A DNA stretch of 48,667 nucleotides. Origin: Agrobacterium salinitolerans (GTDB lineage Bacteria > Pseudomonadota > Alphaproteobacteria > Rhizobiales > Rhizobiaceae). The position numbers and the translations under genes are program-made. Each line of letters begins with the position of its first letter. Positions within the stretch are counted from its first letter, which is position 1. Positions 24,296 to 34,059 of the stretch are shown one piece after another. The notes under the pieces were generated by a model. It ran no database searches and was not told the origin of the DNA. It was given only the letters and a program-made list of their open reading frames with translations. Where the stretch lies: assembly GCF_002008225.1 (NCBI RefSeq), contig NZ_MRDH01000022.1, positions 1 to 48,667 of the forward strand, given 5' to 3'.

Positions 24296-26278
24296 TTATT
24301 CGACCACCACCGACAGTGCCGAGCCGGTATAAACCGGCCGCACCTTCACATTGCCCGCATCTATCGTGGCGAATGTCCCGGTCAGACCGTTGGCGGAGAT
24401 CACGTCAAGCCGCGTGCCCGTGACTGGCGCGCCGTCATCGAAAACGAGCTTCAGCGTTGCGCCATCCAGCACCGCATTGCCCTTGATCCGAAGCTTAGTC
24501 TTCTGTGGGTCGATCGCCAGCGTGCCGCCAGACTGGTGATAGTCACCGCCGATGACGACCTGCTTCTCTCCCCCGAGCGAAAGCCTGCCGCCGCTCACCA
24601 GCACGCCGCCGGCTCCCAGCGCATTGGCGGAGGACGCCACCAGCGTTCCCTCCCGGACGATCGTGCCGCCGCCATAGCTGTTATGGCCGCCAAGCGTCAG
24701 CGCTCCACTGCCGGATTTGACGAGACGCCCTGCCCCGGCAATATCGTTCGCCCATGTGTCCGCCGCATTGAACCCGCCGGCGGCAGCATCCATCGTCACC
24801 TCGACATCGCCGTCAAACGCGCCGTAGCCACCGGCAGCGGCCACAAGATTGATACGGCCCCAGCCATTGCTGTCATCCAGCAGCGGATAACCCGCCTCAA
24901 TGCCGGTGGAAAACAGCACGGCGCGGCGCTGGGCGGCATCGAGATAGGGCAGACGTGTCTCCAGCAGGACCTCCGCCCCCTTCGGCACCACCATCGGCGC
25001 ATCGCCTGCGGCCTTGTCGCGGCTGAAGGAATAGGTCATGCGCCGGCGATAATCCGCCCCGTTCTTCGCCGCATCGCCAAATTGGTCGACATCCGGCTTT
25101 GCGCCATGGGCGAAATCGATGAGCGACTGACCCTGCGGCAGGCGCTTAGTGAAATAGGCGTGCAAGGCCGCATGCGCGGCTTTCTTCACCTCGGCATTTT
25201 TCGGGTCCTGCAACATGGCGGCGGCCATGGCGGTTGCGGTGATGCGGCCGCCGATCACGTCGAGCGGCGAATGCATGCCGGCGACGATGCGGCTCTCGCC
25301 GAGTTCGGAGGCCGCCGTCAGCAATTCGGAAAAGCGCTCCGGCACCGCATAGGCGTAAGCGATGGCGGCCAGATAGGCGGCATTGGTGTGCCCGCTCGGA
25401 AAACCGCCATCCTTGCCGCGACCGCGGGTTTCACGCACGTATTTCAGCGCCGGCACGATGACGCCACGATCGCTTTCATAGCCTTCAAAGCTGCGGTCAC
25501 CAATCGTTTCCTTGCCGGTCTCGATCACCTCGCCTTTGTCGTTCATGCGCCAGGGCCGTGGCGAGGAATAGAAATATTTTGCCGGCGAGGTCGTGCCCTC
25601 CGGGCCGCGGATCACCTTCATGAAGGCGACGAAATCCTTCAGTTCGCTATCGGCAGCACCCGCCTCGGTGCCCTTGTCGTCTTCCTTGAGAGCGATGACC
25701 TCGTTCGGATCGAAATCCGCCCGCGTATGATTGATCGTCGTCGTTGCGCCCGCCCCTTCCCGATACCAGGCGGCAAGCGGCCCCATGCCGTCGATGACGC
25801 TGTACCCCTGCGAACGCCGGTCGTTCATATAGGCTTCGAAAGCGGCGGCGCGCGTGCGGTTCTCGCCGGTGACGGACAGCACGTAACGCATGTTTTCCTG
25901 CCAGATAGCGGGATCGACGATCTGCACATGGCTGAAATCCGCCGGGCCATCGCCATTGGCACCGCCATCCGCCCATTTTTCATCGCCAAGCGTCCAGATG
26001 CGGTTGAAACCGGAGAGGATTTCGATGATCGGATTGTCCCGGTCGTCATAGGCGCGAACCGCCTCACCCTTCTCATTCTTGCCGGTCTGGTTGCGGTAAT
26101 TGTCGGCAAGCGGCAGCGGATAGGGGGCGACCGGCTCAGGCACCGCGATGGTATAACCCTGACCTGCCAGTGCATTGCTATCGTATGCTTCGGCGCTCGA
26201 AACGAGTACCAGCAATGCAACGGAGGCAAGCAGGGCCGAGCGTGCGGAGGGAATGGACGACATCTTCAGTTTGGCCAT
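24296..26278 (-). CDS. Secreted PAP2-family acid phosphatase with PATR-like C-terminal passenger repeat
   Basis: The product has 660 residues from ATG 26278, giving a normal signal peptide (LLASVALLVLVSSAEA-YD); the 43-residue upstream extension is not used. The three PAP2/vanadium-haloperoxidase motifs are visible: KYFYSSPRP, GGFPSGHTNA and SRIVAGMHSPLDV. The enzyme should hydrolyse phosphomonoesters in the periplasm or outside the cell. After about residue 500 the character changes to glycine/serine-rich strands (GRLVKSGSGALTLGGHNSYGGGTIVREGTLVAS) that match the passenger-associated transport repeat of autotransporters, yet no C-terminal barrel follows (ends GSALSVVVE). It may be a former autotransporter, or the repeat may be used for another surface association. 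It lies 213 bp after the solute-binding protein gene on the same strand. Confidence 0.85.
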   Translation of the reverse strand: MAKLKMSSIPSARSALLASVALLVLVSSAEAYDSNALAGQGYTIAVPEPVAPYPLPLADNYRNQTGKNEKGEAVRAYDDRDNPIIEILSGFNRIWTLGDEKWADGGANGDGPADFSHVQIVDPAIWQENMRYVLSVTGENRTRAAAFEAYMNDRRSQGYSVIDGMGPLAAWYREGAGATTTINHTRADFDPNEVIALKEDDKGTEAGAADSELKDFVAFMKVIRGPEGTTSPAKYFYSSPRPWRMNDKGEVIETGKETIGDRSFEGYESDRGVIVPALKYVRETRGRGKDGGFPSGHTNAAYLAAIAYAYAVPERFSELLTAASELGESRIVAGMHSPLDVIGGRITATAMAAAMLQDPKNAEVKKAAHAALHAYFTKRLPQGQSLIDFAHGAKPDVDQFGDAAKNGADYRRRMTYSFSRDKAAGDAPMVVPKGAEVLLETRLPYLDAAQRRAVLFSTGIEAGYPLLDDSNGWGRINLVAAAGGYGAFDGDVEVTMDAAAGGFNAADTWANDIAGAGRLVKSGSGALTLGGHNSYGGGTIVREGTLVASSANALGAGGVLVSGGRLSLGGEKQVVIGGDYHQSGGTLAIDPQKTKLRIKGNAVLDGATLKLVFDDGAPVTGTRLDVISANGLTGTFATIDAGNVKVRPVYTGSALSVVVE

Positions 26279-26435
26279 GACGGAGGATCCTGTGATTTGA
26301 CGCGTGACGAAAGCAGGCGCGCGCAAAGGTTCGGCGCACCGCGCCGTCAGCTTTAAGCCGGGCATATTGCAGTTTTTTTTCGATATGCTGATCAACATAG
26401 ATCGCATGTAAGAGAACGGCCGGCAGATGGCGGCG

Positions 26436-26467
26436 CGATCTGCCCGAAGCTCGCTCCGGGCAGATCG
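26436..26467. terminator. Strong stem-loop after the solute-binding protein gene
   Basis: CGATCTGCCCG (26436-26446) and CGGGCAGATCG (26457-26467) form a perfect 11-bp stem with a 10-base loop, 24 bp past the stop of the minus-strand gene. The T-run (26470-26474) lies on the plus-strand side, so it is a textbook terminator for plus-strand RNA, while minus-strand RNA would form the hairpin without a U-tract. Confidence 0.55.
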
Positions 26468-26491
26468 ACTTTTTATCTCGAAGCGACGCTC

Positions 26492-27772
26492 TTATTTCTT
26501 GACCGCAACCGCCTCGTTGATCTTTGCGACGTCGTCTTCCAGAACCTTGTAGGTCTGGTCGAGCGTCAATTCGCCGACGATGAGCTGGCTCATGCGCTGC
26601 ACGATCTGCTGATACATGGCGCTGCCGCCCTTGACGCGTTCGAAATCGCGGGCCGCCTGCGGCACGTTCTTCTTGTTGTCGAGGAACACCCTCATCGCCG
26701 CCTTGGCGTCTTCGCTCTTCAGCTTGTATTGCGGATCGACGATCTCTGCGCCAGTCAGGATGACGTAGTTCTCGGCGATTTCCCGCTGCACCTTTTCGGA
26801 GCCGAGAAATTCGATGAAGTGCGCCACATCTTCCGGATATTTGGTGCGCTTGAAGCCGACAATGGCGGTGCCGCCGGGCATGGCGTAGCATCCGGCATCG
26901 CCGCAGGGCGCATTGATCGCCGTCCATTCGAAATTGTCGCCGATCTTGTTCTGGAACGGATTGACCATCCAGTTACCGGCCAGATAGGTCACGACATTGC
27001 CGTTGACGAATTCGTCGCCCATGTTCTTGTACTGCGAACCGCCAGCCGCACCCCACATTTCCTTGGGGAAGCTGCCATTCTGCGTCCAAGAATAGATATC
27101 GGCGATGTATTTCCTGGCCGCCTCATCCGGGAAGCTGAACTTGCCGTCCTTCACATAGGTCGAACCGTAAGAAAAGGCGCCGCCAGAAAAACGGTGGCCG
27201 GACCGATCCATGGTGAAGGGGATCTGCACGCCGGTCGCCTTGGCGACCCGGGCGGAAGCCTCGACGATCTCGCTGAATTTGGCGGTCGGGCCCGGCAAGG
27301 GTTCGCCCGCCTGCTCGAACAGCGTCTTGTTGACGAAGGGCAAGTTCAGCGTCTGCGACGCCATATAACCATTGATCGACTGCGGATCGTTGACATTCGG
27401 CAGACGAAGTTGATCGAGGCTCGAACCGTGCAGCTTGGCGAATGCATCCGCATCCTTCATGTAAGGGCGCATGTCGAGATAATAGGGTGCAAGCTGCCAA
27501 TCGGTGATCTTGGCGATATCAGGACCTTCGCCGACCGCAAGCTGCACCGGCAGCTGCTTGGAAACCGCATCATAACCCGAAGACACGAAATTGATCTTCA
27601 CACCTGGATTGGCAGCCTCGAACTCCTTGCTGAGATCGGCCATGCGCTGCACGTACCCCTGGTCGTCATCCGTAAAAAGGAAAGTAATCGTTCGGGTCTC
27701 GGCTTGGGCCGTCGCAAGACCGGCGACTGAGGCCACTACGAGGGCGCTGACGCCCGAAAACAATTTCATCAT
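26492..27772 (-). CDS. Sugar ABC transporter periplasmic solute-binding protein
   Basis: The product has 426 residues. GGGAGG stands 6 bp before ATG 27772; an ATG two codons earlier abuts the Shine-Dalgarno and is less likely. The signal peptide ends GLATAQA-ET. The mature protein is a family 1 extracellular binding protein: ITFLFTDDDQGYVQRMADL, FVSSGYDAVSKQLPVQLAVGEGPDIAKITDWQL, and the family pattern AMPGGTAIVGFKRTKYPEDVAHFIEFL near residue 310. It diverges from the enzyme/permease operon with shared operator-like repeats between them, so it should capture the oligogalacturonide or rhamnogalacturonan fragment imported by those permeases. High expression from its own promoter is normal for binding proteins. 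Confidence 0.9.
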   Translation of the reverse strand: MMKLFSGVSALVVASVAGLATAQAETRTITFLFTDDDQGYVQRMADLSKEFEAANPGVKINFVSSGYDAVSKQLPVQLAVGEGPDIAKITDWQLAPYYLDMRPYMKDADAFAKLHGSSLDQLRLPNVNDPQSINGYMASQTLNLPFVNKTLFEQAGEPLPGPTAKFSEIVEASARVAKATGVQIPFTMDRSGHRFSGGAFSYGSTYVKDGKFSFPDEAARKYIADIYSWTQNGSFPKEMWGAAGGSQYKNMGDEFVNGNVVTYLAGNWMVNPFQNKIGDNFEWTAINAPCGDAGCYAMPGGTAIVGFKRTKYPEDVAHFIEFLGSEKVQREIAENYVILTGAEIVDPQYKLKSEDAKAAMRVFLDNKKNVPQAARDFERVKGGSAMYQQIVQRMSQLIVGELTLDQTYKVLEDDVAKINEAVAVKK

Positions 27773-27785
27773 GCTCATCCTCCCA

Positions 27786-27801
27786 ATGAAAATATTTTCA
27801 T
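27786..27801. promoter_or_regulatory. 16-bp palindromic operator upstream of the solute-binding protein gene
   Basis: ATGAAAATATTTTCAT is a perfect palindrome ending 7 bp before the Shine-Dalgarno of the solute-binding protein gene. A near copy stands in the same position before the opposite operon, which argues for a specific repressor site. The LacI-family protein at 36117-37178 is the natural candidate to bind it. Confidence 0.6.
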
Positions 27802-27838
27802 AAATCGAACGGAAGCTCCTCTTCTTAATTCGATTTAT
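27800..27838. promoter_or_regulatory. 10-bp inverted repeat in the divergent promoter region
   Basis: ATAAATCGAA (27800-27809) and TTCGATTTAT (27829-27838) are exact complements 19 bp apart. A third copy of the core, AAATCGAA, stands at 27896-27903, and a separate dyad CTTGAC-N9-GTCAAG lies at 27851-27871. The region probably holds two divergent promoters and a second regulator site. TATAAA on the minus strand in the right arm could be a -10 for the binding-protein gene. Confidence 0.45.
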
Positions 27839-27926
27839 AATGTTTTGCGGCTTGACAGAATAAACGTCAAGCTGTTTGTTTTGGCGAAATCGCACAAATC
27901 GAAGCGAAAGAGCGAAAACAGGTTTG

Positions 27927-27941
27927 TGAAAATAATTTCAT
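27927..27941. promoter_or_regulatory. Near copy of the palindromic operator, upstream of the enzyme operon
   Basis: TGAAAATAATTTCAT differs from the upstream palindrome at one position and leaves 11 bp to the GGGAGG of the first operon gene. The two centres are about 140 bp apart, a distance that allows a dimer-of-dimers repressor to loop the DNA. Confidence 0.55.
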
Positions 27942-27966
27942 AAAGATCGACGGGAGGCGATCCATT

Positions 27967-30489
27967 ATGACGGATGGGCCATTTGCGGCGAACGCGTCGC
28001 AGCCGACATATACCGTTGCAAACGGCGAAACGGTGACCGCATGGATCGTCTCCGATCTGATAGAGACGTCTTTTCCCGGGACCGCGGCCCCCGCCGAAGA
28101 CCGCGTGAACTATCGCTTCATCAACGGTTTCGTGGATGTGGGCGACCTGCCCTGCCGCAAGGCCTTCCAGCAGACCATGATCGACCGCGATATCGCACCC
28201 GAGAATGGCTTTGCGGTTTCGCACCTCAACCTGCCGGGCTCCAACCGCCGCGTCGAATTCACCGGCTTCTGGCATGTTCCCACCCACGTGCAGCGCTGGC
28301 TGAAGGGCACATTCCGCAGCGAAGCTGCAAGACAGGCGCATTTTCGGCTGCGCACATGCGGTGGCGTCCGCATCTGGGTCGGCGGCGTCGAGCAGGTCCG
28401 TTTCGAACCCTTCATCCGCAATGTCGAAAGCTGCCGTGACATCACGCTCGATCTTTCGGCCGGCGATAACGAGGTGCTGCTGCTCTGCGAGGATCTGGCG
28501 GAGCGCGACATCATCTGGTTCTTCGAGCTTGAGGTCGTCGACGCCGTGCCGCTGACCGTCGTGCTGCCCGTGCCGCTCGACCGCGAGGAGACGAAGCGCC
28601 TTGCTGCGCTGGTGCGCGATGTTCACCCGGCGCGGGACGTGTTTTCCGGCTCGGCCCTCGAACTGGTCTTCGGGGCGCCGCCTTCGCACGATCTGCCGGT
28701 GCATATCGCCGTCAAAAGCCATGGCCATGAGCGCGCCACGCTTGCGGAGGTGAATATGGTGCTGAAGGCGGGGCAATCCTCGCTGACGATCCCCGAAACG
28801 ACAGGCATTTCGGATGGGTATCACGGTGTCAAAATCACCATGGGTTCGGAAACGGGAACGGTAACGCGCGTCATCGACGCCGCTTTCATGCATGATATCG
28901 CGCCGGAAGCATCCAAGGCCGATATCATCGAGCGAAAAAAGGCAGCGCTTTCCTTCAGCGCCCGCTTCGGCGCCTGGCGCATCGGCCGCGCGCTGGCGAT
29001 GGTCGCCACCGGCAGCGATGACATCGAGAAGATCGGCGGCATCGTCGATGCGACGCTGCATTCCATTGATCGGCGGGAAGACTGCTCCGATTTCGTCATG
29101 ATCCCGCTTCTGTGGCTGGTGCGCGCCTATGGTGATCGCCTGCCGGCAGAGATGCGGGCGCGGATCGATGCCTCGATCCTCGGCTATCGCTACTGGGTGG
29201 ACGAACCGGGCAATGACGTCATGTGGTTCTGGAGCGAGAACCATGTTCTGTGCTTCCACACCAGCCAGTTGCTGGCCGGCGAATATCTGCCGGATGCCGT
29301 CTTCGCCGCGTCGGGCCGCACCGGCAAAGAACAGGCGGCGCTGGCGGCCGACCGGCTGGAGCGCTGGTTCGACAGCGTCGAGGCCCATGGGCTGGCCGAA
29401 TGGAACTCCGCTGCCTATTATCCGGTAGATTTCATCGGCCTTCTCGCCATCGAACATTGGGCAGGACCGGAGCTTGCCGCCCGCGCGCGCTATCAGATCG
29501 ATCTCATTTTCGAAATGATCGCGCTGCACACGCTTGGCGGCGTTCCCTCCGGTTCGCAAGGGCGGGCTTATGACAAGGAGCTGCGCGCCGGGCCGCTGAC
29601 GGAACTGGCGCCGTTTGCGCAGGTCGCCTTCGGTCAGGGCTGGCTTAACAATGGCGTCGCCTCGCTACCGATGTTCTGCTGCGGCAACTACCTGCCGCCG
29701 GCGCATCTTGCCGCCCTCTCCCAGCTGGAAAGCGGCCGTGCTGTCGAAGCGCGTTATGCGCAGGGGCTGGAGCCCGGCAAGCTCGTACTGTTCAAGAACG
29801 AGGCCGCCCAGCTTTCCACCGTTGTCGATCACAAGACCGGCCGCAAGGGTCACCAGCAGCACGTCATGGACATCAAGCTTTCCGGCCACCCCATGGCGCG
29901 GCTGTGGGTCAATCATCCCGGTGAGGACGATCCGTGGGGCAGCCAGCGCCCCTCCTATTGGGCGGGAAGCGGCATCCTGCCGCGCGTGGCGCAACATCGC
30001 GATCTGGCGATGCTGATCTTCGACACTGAGGATCACCGCAACGACTGGACCCACGCCTATCTCGGCCGCGACGGGCTGGAGGAGGTGCTTGTGGAAGGCA
30101 ACTGGCTCATCACCCGTTCCGGCCGCGGCTTTGCCGCCCTTTACGCCACGAACGGCCTTGAACCCGTCACCTCTGGCGCCACCGCCAACCGCGAGATCAG
30201 ATCACCCGGCCGCCGCGCCGGCTGGGTCGGTGTCATCGGCTGCGGCGAAACGCAAGCTTTCGCCCGTTTCCGCGAGAAAATTCTCGCCACGAAGATCACC
30301 TTCGATGCCGAAAGCAGGCTGCTCTCAGTCACGCCACCCGGCGGACCGGAACTCACTCTCAACTGGGACGGCGCATTCACCATCGGCGGACAGGCCATGG
30401 CGTTCGACCATGACCAGCCACAACCGAAAATCACCTTCAACAGTGCCGACCCAGCTTCGGGCAGCGCTGCAAAACCCTTCTACTCCTAA
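27967..30489 (+). CDS. Putative polysaccharide-degrading enzyme, alpha/alpha-toroid type, family not recognised
   Basis: This 840-residue protein has no signal peptide, so it is probably cytoplasmic. Residues about 1-220 look like a jelly-roll module with aromatic and histidine-rich strands (RVEFTGFWHVPTHVQRWLKG, FRLRTCGGVRIWVGG). Residues about 320-650 are helical with tryptophan-rich motifs MWFWSENHVLCFHTSQLLAGEYLPD and LAEWNSAAYYPVDFIGLLAIEH, as in alpha/alpha-toroid hydrolases and lyases. A beta-rich tail follows (HMDIKLSGHPMARLWVNHPGEDD-like). The layout recalls heparinase II/III-like enzymes, but I cannot assign a CAZy family. It is first in an operon with GH105 and GH28, so a pectic side-chain or rhamnogalacturonan substrate is likely. 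GGGAGG lies 9 bp before ATG 27967. Confidence 0.6.
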   Translation: MTDGPFAANASQPTYTVANGETVTAWIVSDLIETSFPGTAAPAEDRVNYRFINGFVDVGDLPCRKAFQQTMIDRDIAPENGFAVSHLNLPGSNRRVEFTGFWHVPTHVQRWLKGTFRSEAARQAHFRLRTCGGVRIWVGGVEQVRFEPFIRNVESCRDITLDLSAGDNEVLLLCEDLAERDIIWFFELEVVDAVPLTVVLPVPLDREETKRLAALVRDVHPARDVFSGSALELVFGAPPSHDLPVHIAVKSHGHERATLAEVNMVLKAGQSSLTIPETTGISDGYHGVKITMGSETGTVTRVIDAAFMHDIAPEASKADIIERKKAALSFSARFGAWRIGRALAMVATGSDDIEKIGGIVDATLHSIDRREDCSDFVMIPLLWLVRAYGDRLPAEMRARIDASILGYRYWVDEPGNDVMWFWSENHVLCFHTSQLLAGEYLPDAVFAASGRTGKEQAALAADRLERWFDSVEAHGLAEWNSAAYYPVDFIGLLAIEHWAGPELAARARYQIDLIFEMIALHTLGGVPSGSQGRAYDKELRAGPLTELAPFAQVAFGQGWLNNGVASLPMFCCGNYLPPAHLAALSQLESGRAVEARYAQGLEPGKLVLFKNEAAQLSTVVDHKTGRKGHQQHVMDIKLSGHPMARLWVNHPGEDDPWGSQRPSYWAGSGILPRVAQHRDLAMLIFDTEDHRNDWTHAYLGRDGLEEVLVEGNWLITRSGRGFAALYATNGLEPVTSGATANREIRSPGRRAGWVGVIGCGETQAFARFREKILATKITFDAESRLLSVTPPGGPELTLNWDGAFTIGGQAMAFDHDQPQPKITFNSADPASGSAAKPFYS

Positions 30490-30502
30490 GCGGAATTGAC
30501 AA

Positions 30503-31597
30503 ATGAACCAGCCAAGCATGGAAAAAGACACTCTCAGGACGACCATCGACAATGTCGCCGCCGCCTTCAGCCGCCTCAAAGGCATTCAGGAAGGTCTGGT
30601 CAGCGGCAGTTCCGACGGCAAGATCCAGTTCGATGAATGGGACTGGGAAGTGGGTGTCGGTCTTTACGGCTTCCTGCGGCGGGCGCTCGCCGCCAACGAC
30701 CGGAAGGCACTGGACGACCTCGTGACATGGTATGGCTGGCAGATCGACCGTGGCCTGCCGCCGCGCCAGATCAACAGTTCCGCGCCGATGCTGCCGCTCG
30801 TCATTCTGACCGAACATGTCGACCGGCCGGATTTCCGGGCGCTGGTGGAGGACTGGGCCGACTGGCTGGTGCATCAATTGCCAAAAACCGAAGATGGCGG
30901 CTTCCAGCATGTCGTGAAGGAACGGCTGAATGACGGGGAGCTCTGGGACGACACGCTGTTCATGGCCTGTCTGTTTCTCGCCCGCGCCGGGATCGTCTGC
31001 AAACGTCAGGACTGGATTGATGAAGCCGTCTACCAGTTCATGATCCATGCGCGGTATCTCTCCGACCCCGTCACCGGGCTCTGGTATCACGGCTGGACCT
31101 TCAACGGGCGCCATAATTTCGCGGACGCCTTCTGGGCGCGCGGCAATTCATGGATCACTGTCGCCATTCCCGAACTCTTCGAACTGGTGCCGACGCTTGC
31201 GGGGAAAGACAAACGTTTCCTCGCCAATGTGCTGGCAAGCCAGGTGCGGTCGCTAAGAAAATATCAGCGCGAAGACGGCATGTTCCATACGTTGCTCGAT
31301 GACCCGACCTCACCGGTCGAGACATCGGCGACGGCCGGCATCGCCTATGGCATTTTGCGCGGCATCGAGGCCGGCATTCTCGGTGAAGAGAACCGTCCCC
31401 ATGCGGAACGTGCGCTGAAAGCCGTGCTCGGCAATATCGATGACGAAGGCGTCGTTCACGGCGTCTCCGACGGCACGCCGATGGGCCATGATCTCGATTT
31501 CTACCGCCGCATTCCCAACCTGCCCACGCCCTATGGGCAGGCACTGACCATGCTGCTTCTTATCGACGTTTTTCTGAAAAGGCCAAAGGCATCGTGA
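30503..31597 (+). CDS. GH105 unsaturated rhamnogalacturonyl/galacturonyl hydrolase
   Basis: The 364-residue protein is of the YteR/YesR type (alpha/alpha six-hairpin). The family's acidic residues fall in DGELWDDTLFMACLFLARAG and the general pattern FADAFWARGNSWI, with the typical GLWYHGW turn; ETSATAGIAYGILRG and DFYRRI near the end also fit. No signal peptide is present, so it acts in the cytoplasm on imported unsaturated oligosaccharides produced by extracellular lyases, releasing the 4,5-unsaturated uronic acid by hydration of the double bond. It follows the toroid enzyme by 13 bp and overlaps the GH28 gene by 4 bp (GTGA), indicating coupled translation. Confidence 0.9.
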   Translation: MNQPSMEKDTLRTTIDNVAAAFSRLKGIQEGLVSGSSDGKIQFDEWDWEVGVGLYGFLRRALAANDRKALDDLVTWYGWQIDRGLPPRQINSSAPMLPLVILTEHVDRPDFRALVEDWADWLVHQLPKTEDGGFQHVVKERLNDGELWDDTLFMACLFLARAGIVCKRQDWIDEAVYQFMIHARYLSDPVTGLWYHGWTFNGRHNFADAFWARGNSWITVAIPELFELVPTLAGKDKRFLANVLASQVRSLRKYQREDGMFHTLLDDPTSPVETSATAGIAYGILRGIEAGILGEENRPHAERALKAVLGNIDDEGVVHGVSDGTPMGHDLDFYRRIPNLPTPYGQALTMLLLIDVFLKRPKAS

Positions 31598-32951
31598 GCA
31601 TCATGAACATCAGTCAGGACATCACAGTTGCGGCCAGTGGCCTCGATGCCACGGCAGCCATCCAGCAGGCTATCGACACCGCGTCAGCCGCAGGCGGCGG
31701 GCGCGTGTCTCTCTCGGCCGGGCGTCACGTCAGCGCCGGCCTCCATCTCAAAAGTGGCGTAGAACTGCACCTTGCCGAAGATGCGGTGCTTACCCCCGTT
31801 TCCGATTACGACGCCTATGGCCTGACCCGGGTTTCGGTGATTGCCGAAGACTCCGATCGCGGCATGATCATCGCGAACGGCGCCCATGACATCGCCGTCA
31901 CCGGTCACGGCCGCATCGAGGCCGGCGGTGAAAACTTCATCATCGGCGACGACAAGGCCATGGGCACCTATATCCCGGCGAAAAAGCGCCCGCGCGTCAT
32001 GGTGCTTGAAAGCTGCCGCAACGTCCGTCTTGAAAACCTGAACGTTAGTGGCTCCCCCATGTGGACGCTGCATATGGTCGATTGCGAAGACCTTCATTTC
32101 CGCAATCTGCGCATCGAAAACGACCGCCGGCTGCCCAATACGGACGGCATCGTGCTTGACGCCTGCCGGCGCGCGCTGATCGAGGATTGCTTCATCTCGA
32201 CCGCCGATGACGGCATCTGCCTGAAGACCAGCGCCGGGCCGGATGGCAAGGCAGTGGGCATGTGCGCCGATATTACCGTTCGCCGCTGCACCGTTTCCAG
32301 CATGAGCTGCGCACTGAAGCTCGGCACGGAATCCTTCGGCGATTTTACCGATGTGGTGTTCGAGGATTGCAAGGTCGTGCAGTCAAACCGCGGCATGGGT
32401 CTTTTCTCCCGTGATGGCGGCACGATGCGGAACATCCGCTTTTCAAGGATCGAGGCCGAGTGCCATGAAACGCCGGGCGGTTTCTGGGGTTCTGGCGAAG
32501 CGGTCACCGTCACCGTTGTCGACCGCCGCCCGGAGCGTCAGGCTGGCAGAGTCGACAATCTGATCGTGGAAGACTTAAGCGGTTCGATGGAAGGAGCAAT
32601 CAATCTTGTCTCCACCTCGGCGGCCGGCATTCACAATGTCAGGCTCGAGCGCATCACACTTGCGCAGCAGCCAGGCATGCTCGGCACCGGCCTGCAATAC
32701 GATCTGCGCCCCACCAATGCCGATATAGCGCCAAGCGCCGATGCGGCCGGTCGCGCCAATGCCTGGACGCAGGATGCTGAGGGCCGGATTGTCGGCATGG
32801 AGGATTATCCGGGCGGCATGCCCGCGATCTATCTGGAAGGCGTTCACGACTTTTCGGCTGATGATGTCGCCATCAAGAGAGCGATGCCCTTGCCCGAGGG
32901 ATGGAACGGTCAGGAGATCGTCGCGACGGCGAGCTCGGTTGAAGGGAGCAT

Positions 32952-32955
<4 letters not shown>
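31594..32955 (+). CDS. GH28 polygalacturonase-family glycosidase
   Basis: The 453-residue protein begins at GTG 31594, overlapping the previous stop; ATG 31603 is an alternative. It is a right-handed beta-helix: ATAAIQQAIDTASAAGGGRVSLSAG at the N-terminus, then repeated strands. Active-site motifs are NTDGIVLDA and ADDGICLKT, supplying the catalytic aspartates of GH28; the third, usually GHG-like, is altered (RGMGLFSRDGG). No signal peptide is seen, so it would trim galacturonides or rhamnogalacturonides inside the cell after import. CEDLHFRNLRIEND belongs to the central coils. It overlaps the ATPase gene by 4 bp (ATGA), continuing the coupled operon. Confidence 0.88.
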
Positions 32956-34058
<1,103 letters not shown>

Positions 34059-34059
34059 C

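Noticed and set aside
24266..26356. 696-codon plus-strand open frame opposite the PAP2 phosphatase gene
   Set aside because: It has no ribosome site or family resemblance. The opposite strand carries a signal peptide and all three PAP2 motifs; long antisense frames are common in GC-rich codon use.
26729..27730. 333-codon plus-strand frame opposite the solute-binding protein gene
   Set aside because: It is a shadow of the GC-rich gene; it has no motifs or ribosome site.
27835..29559. 574-codon minus-strand frame across the 840-residue enzyme gene
   Set aside because: It runs through the divergent promoter region and is antisense to a gene with a strong ribosome site and operon context.
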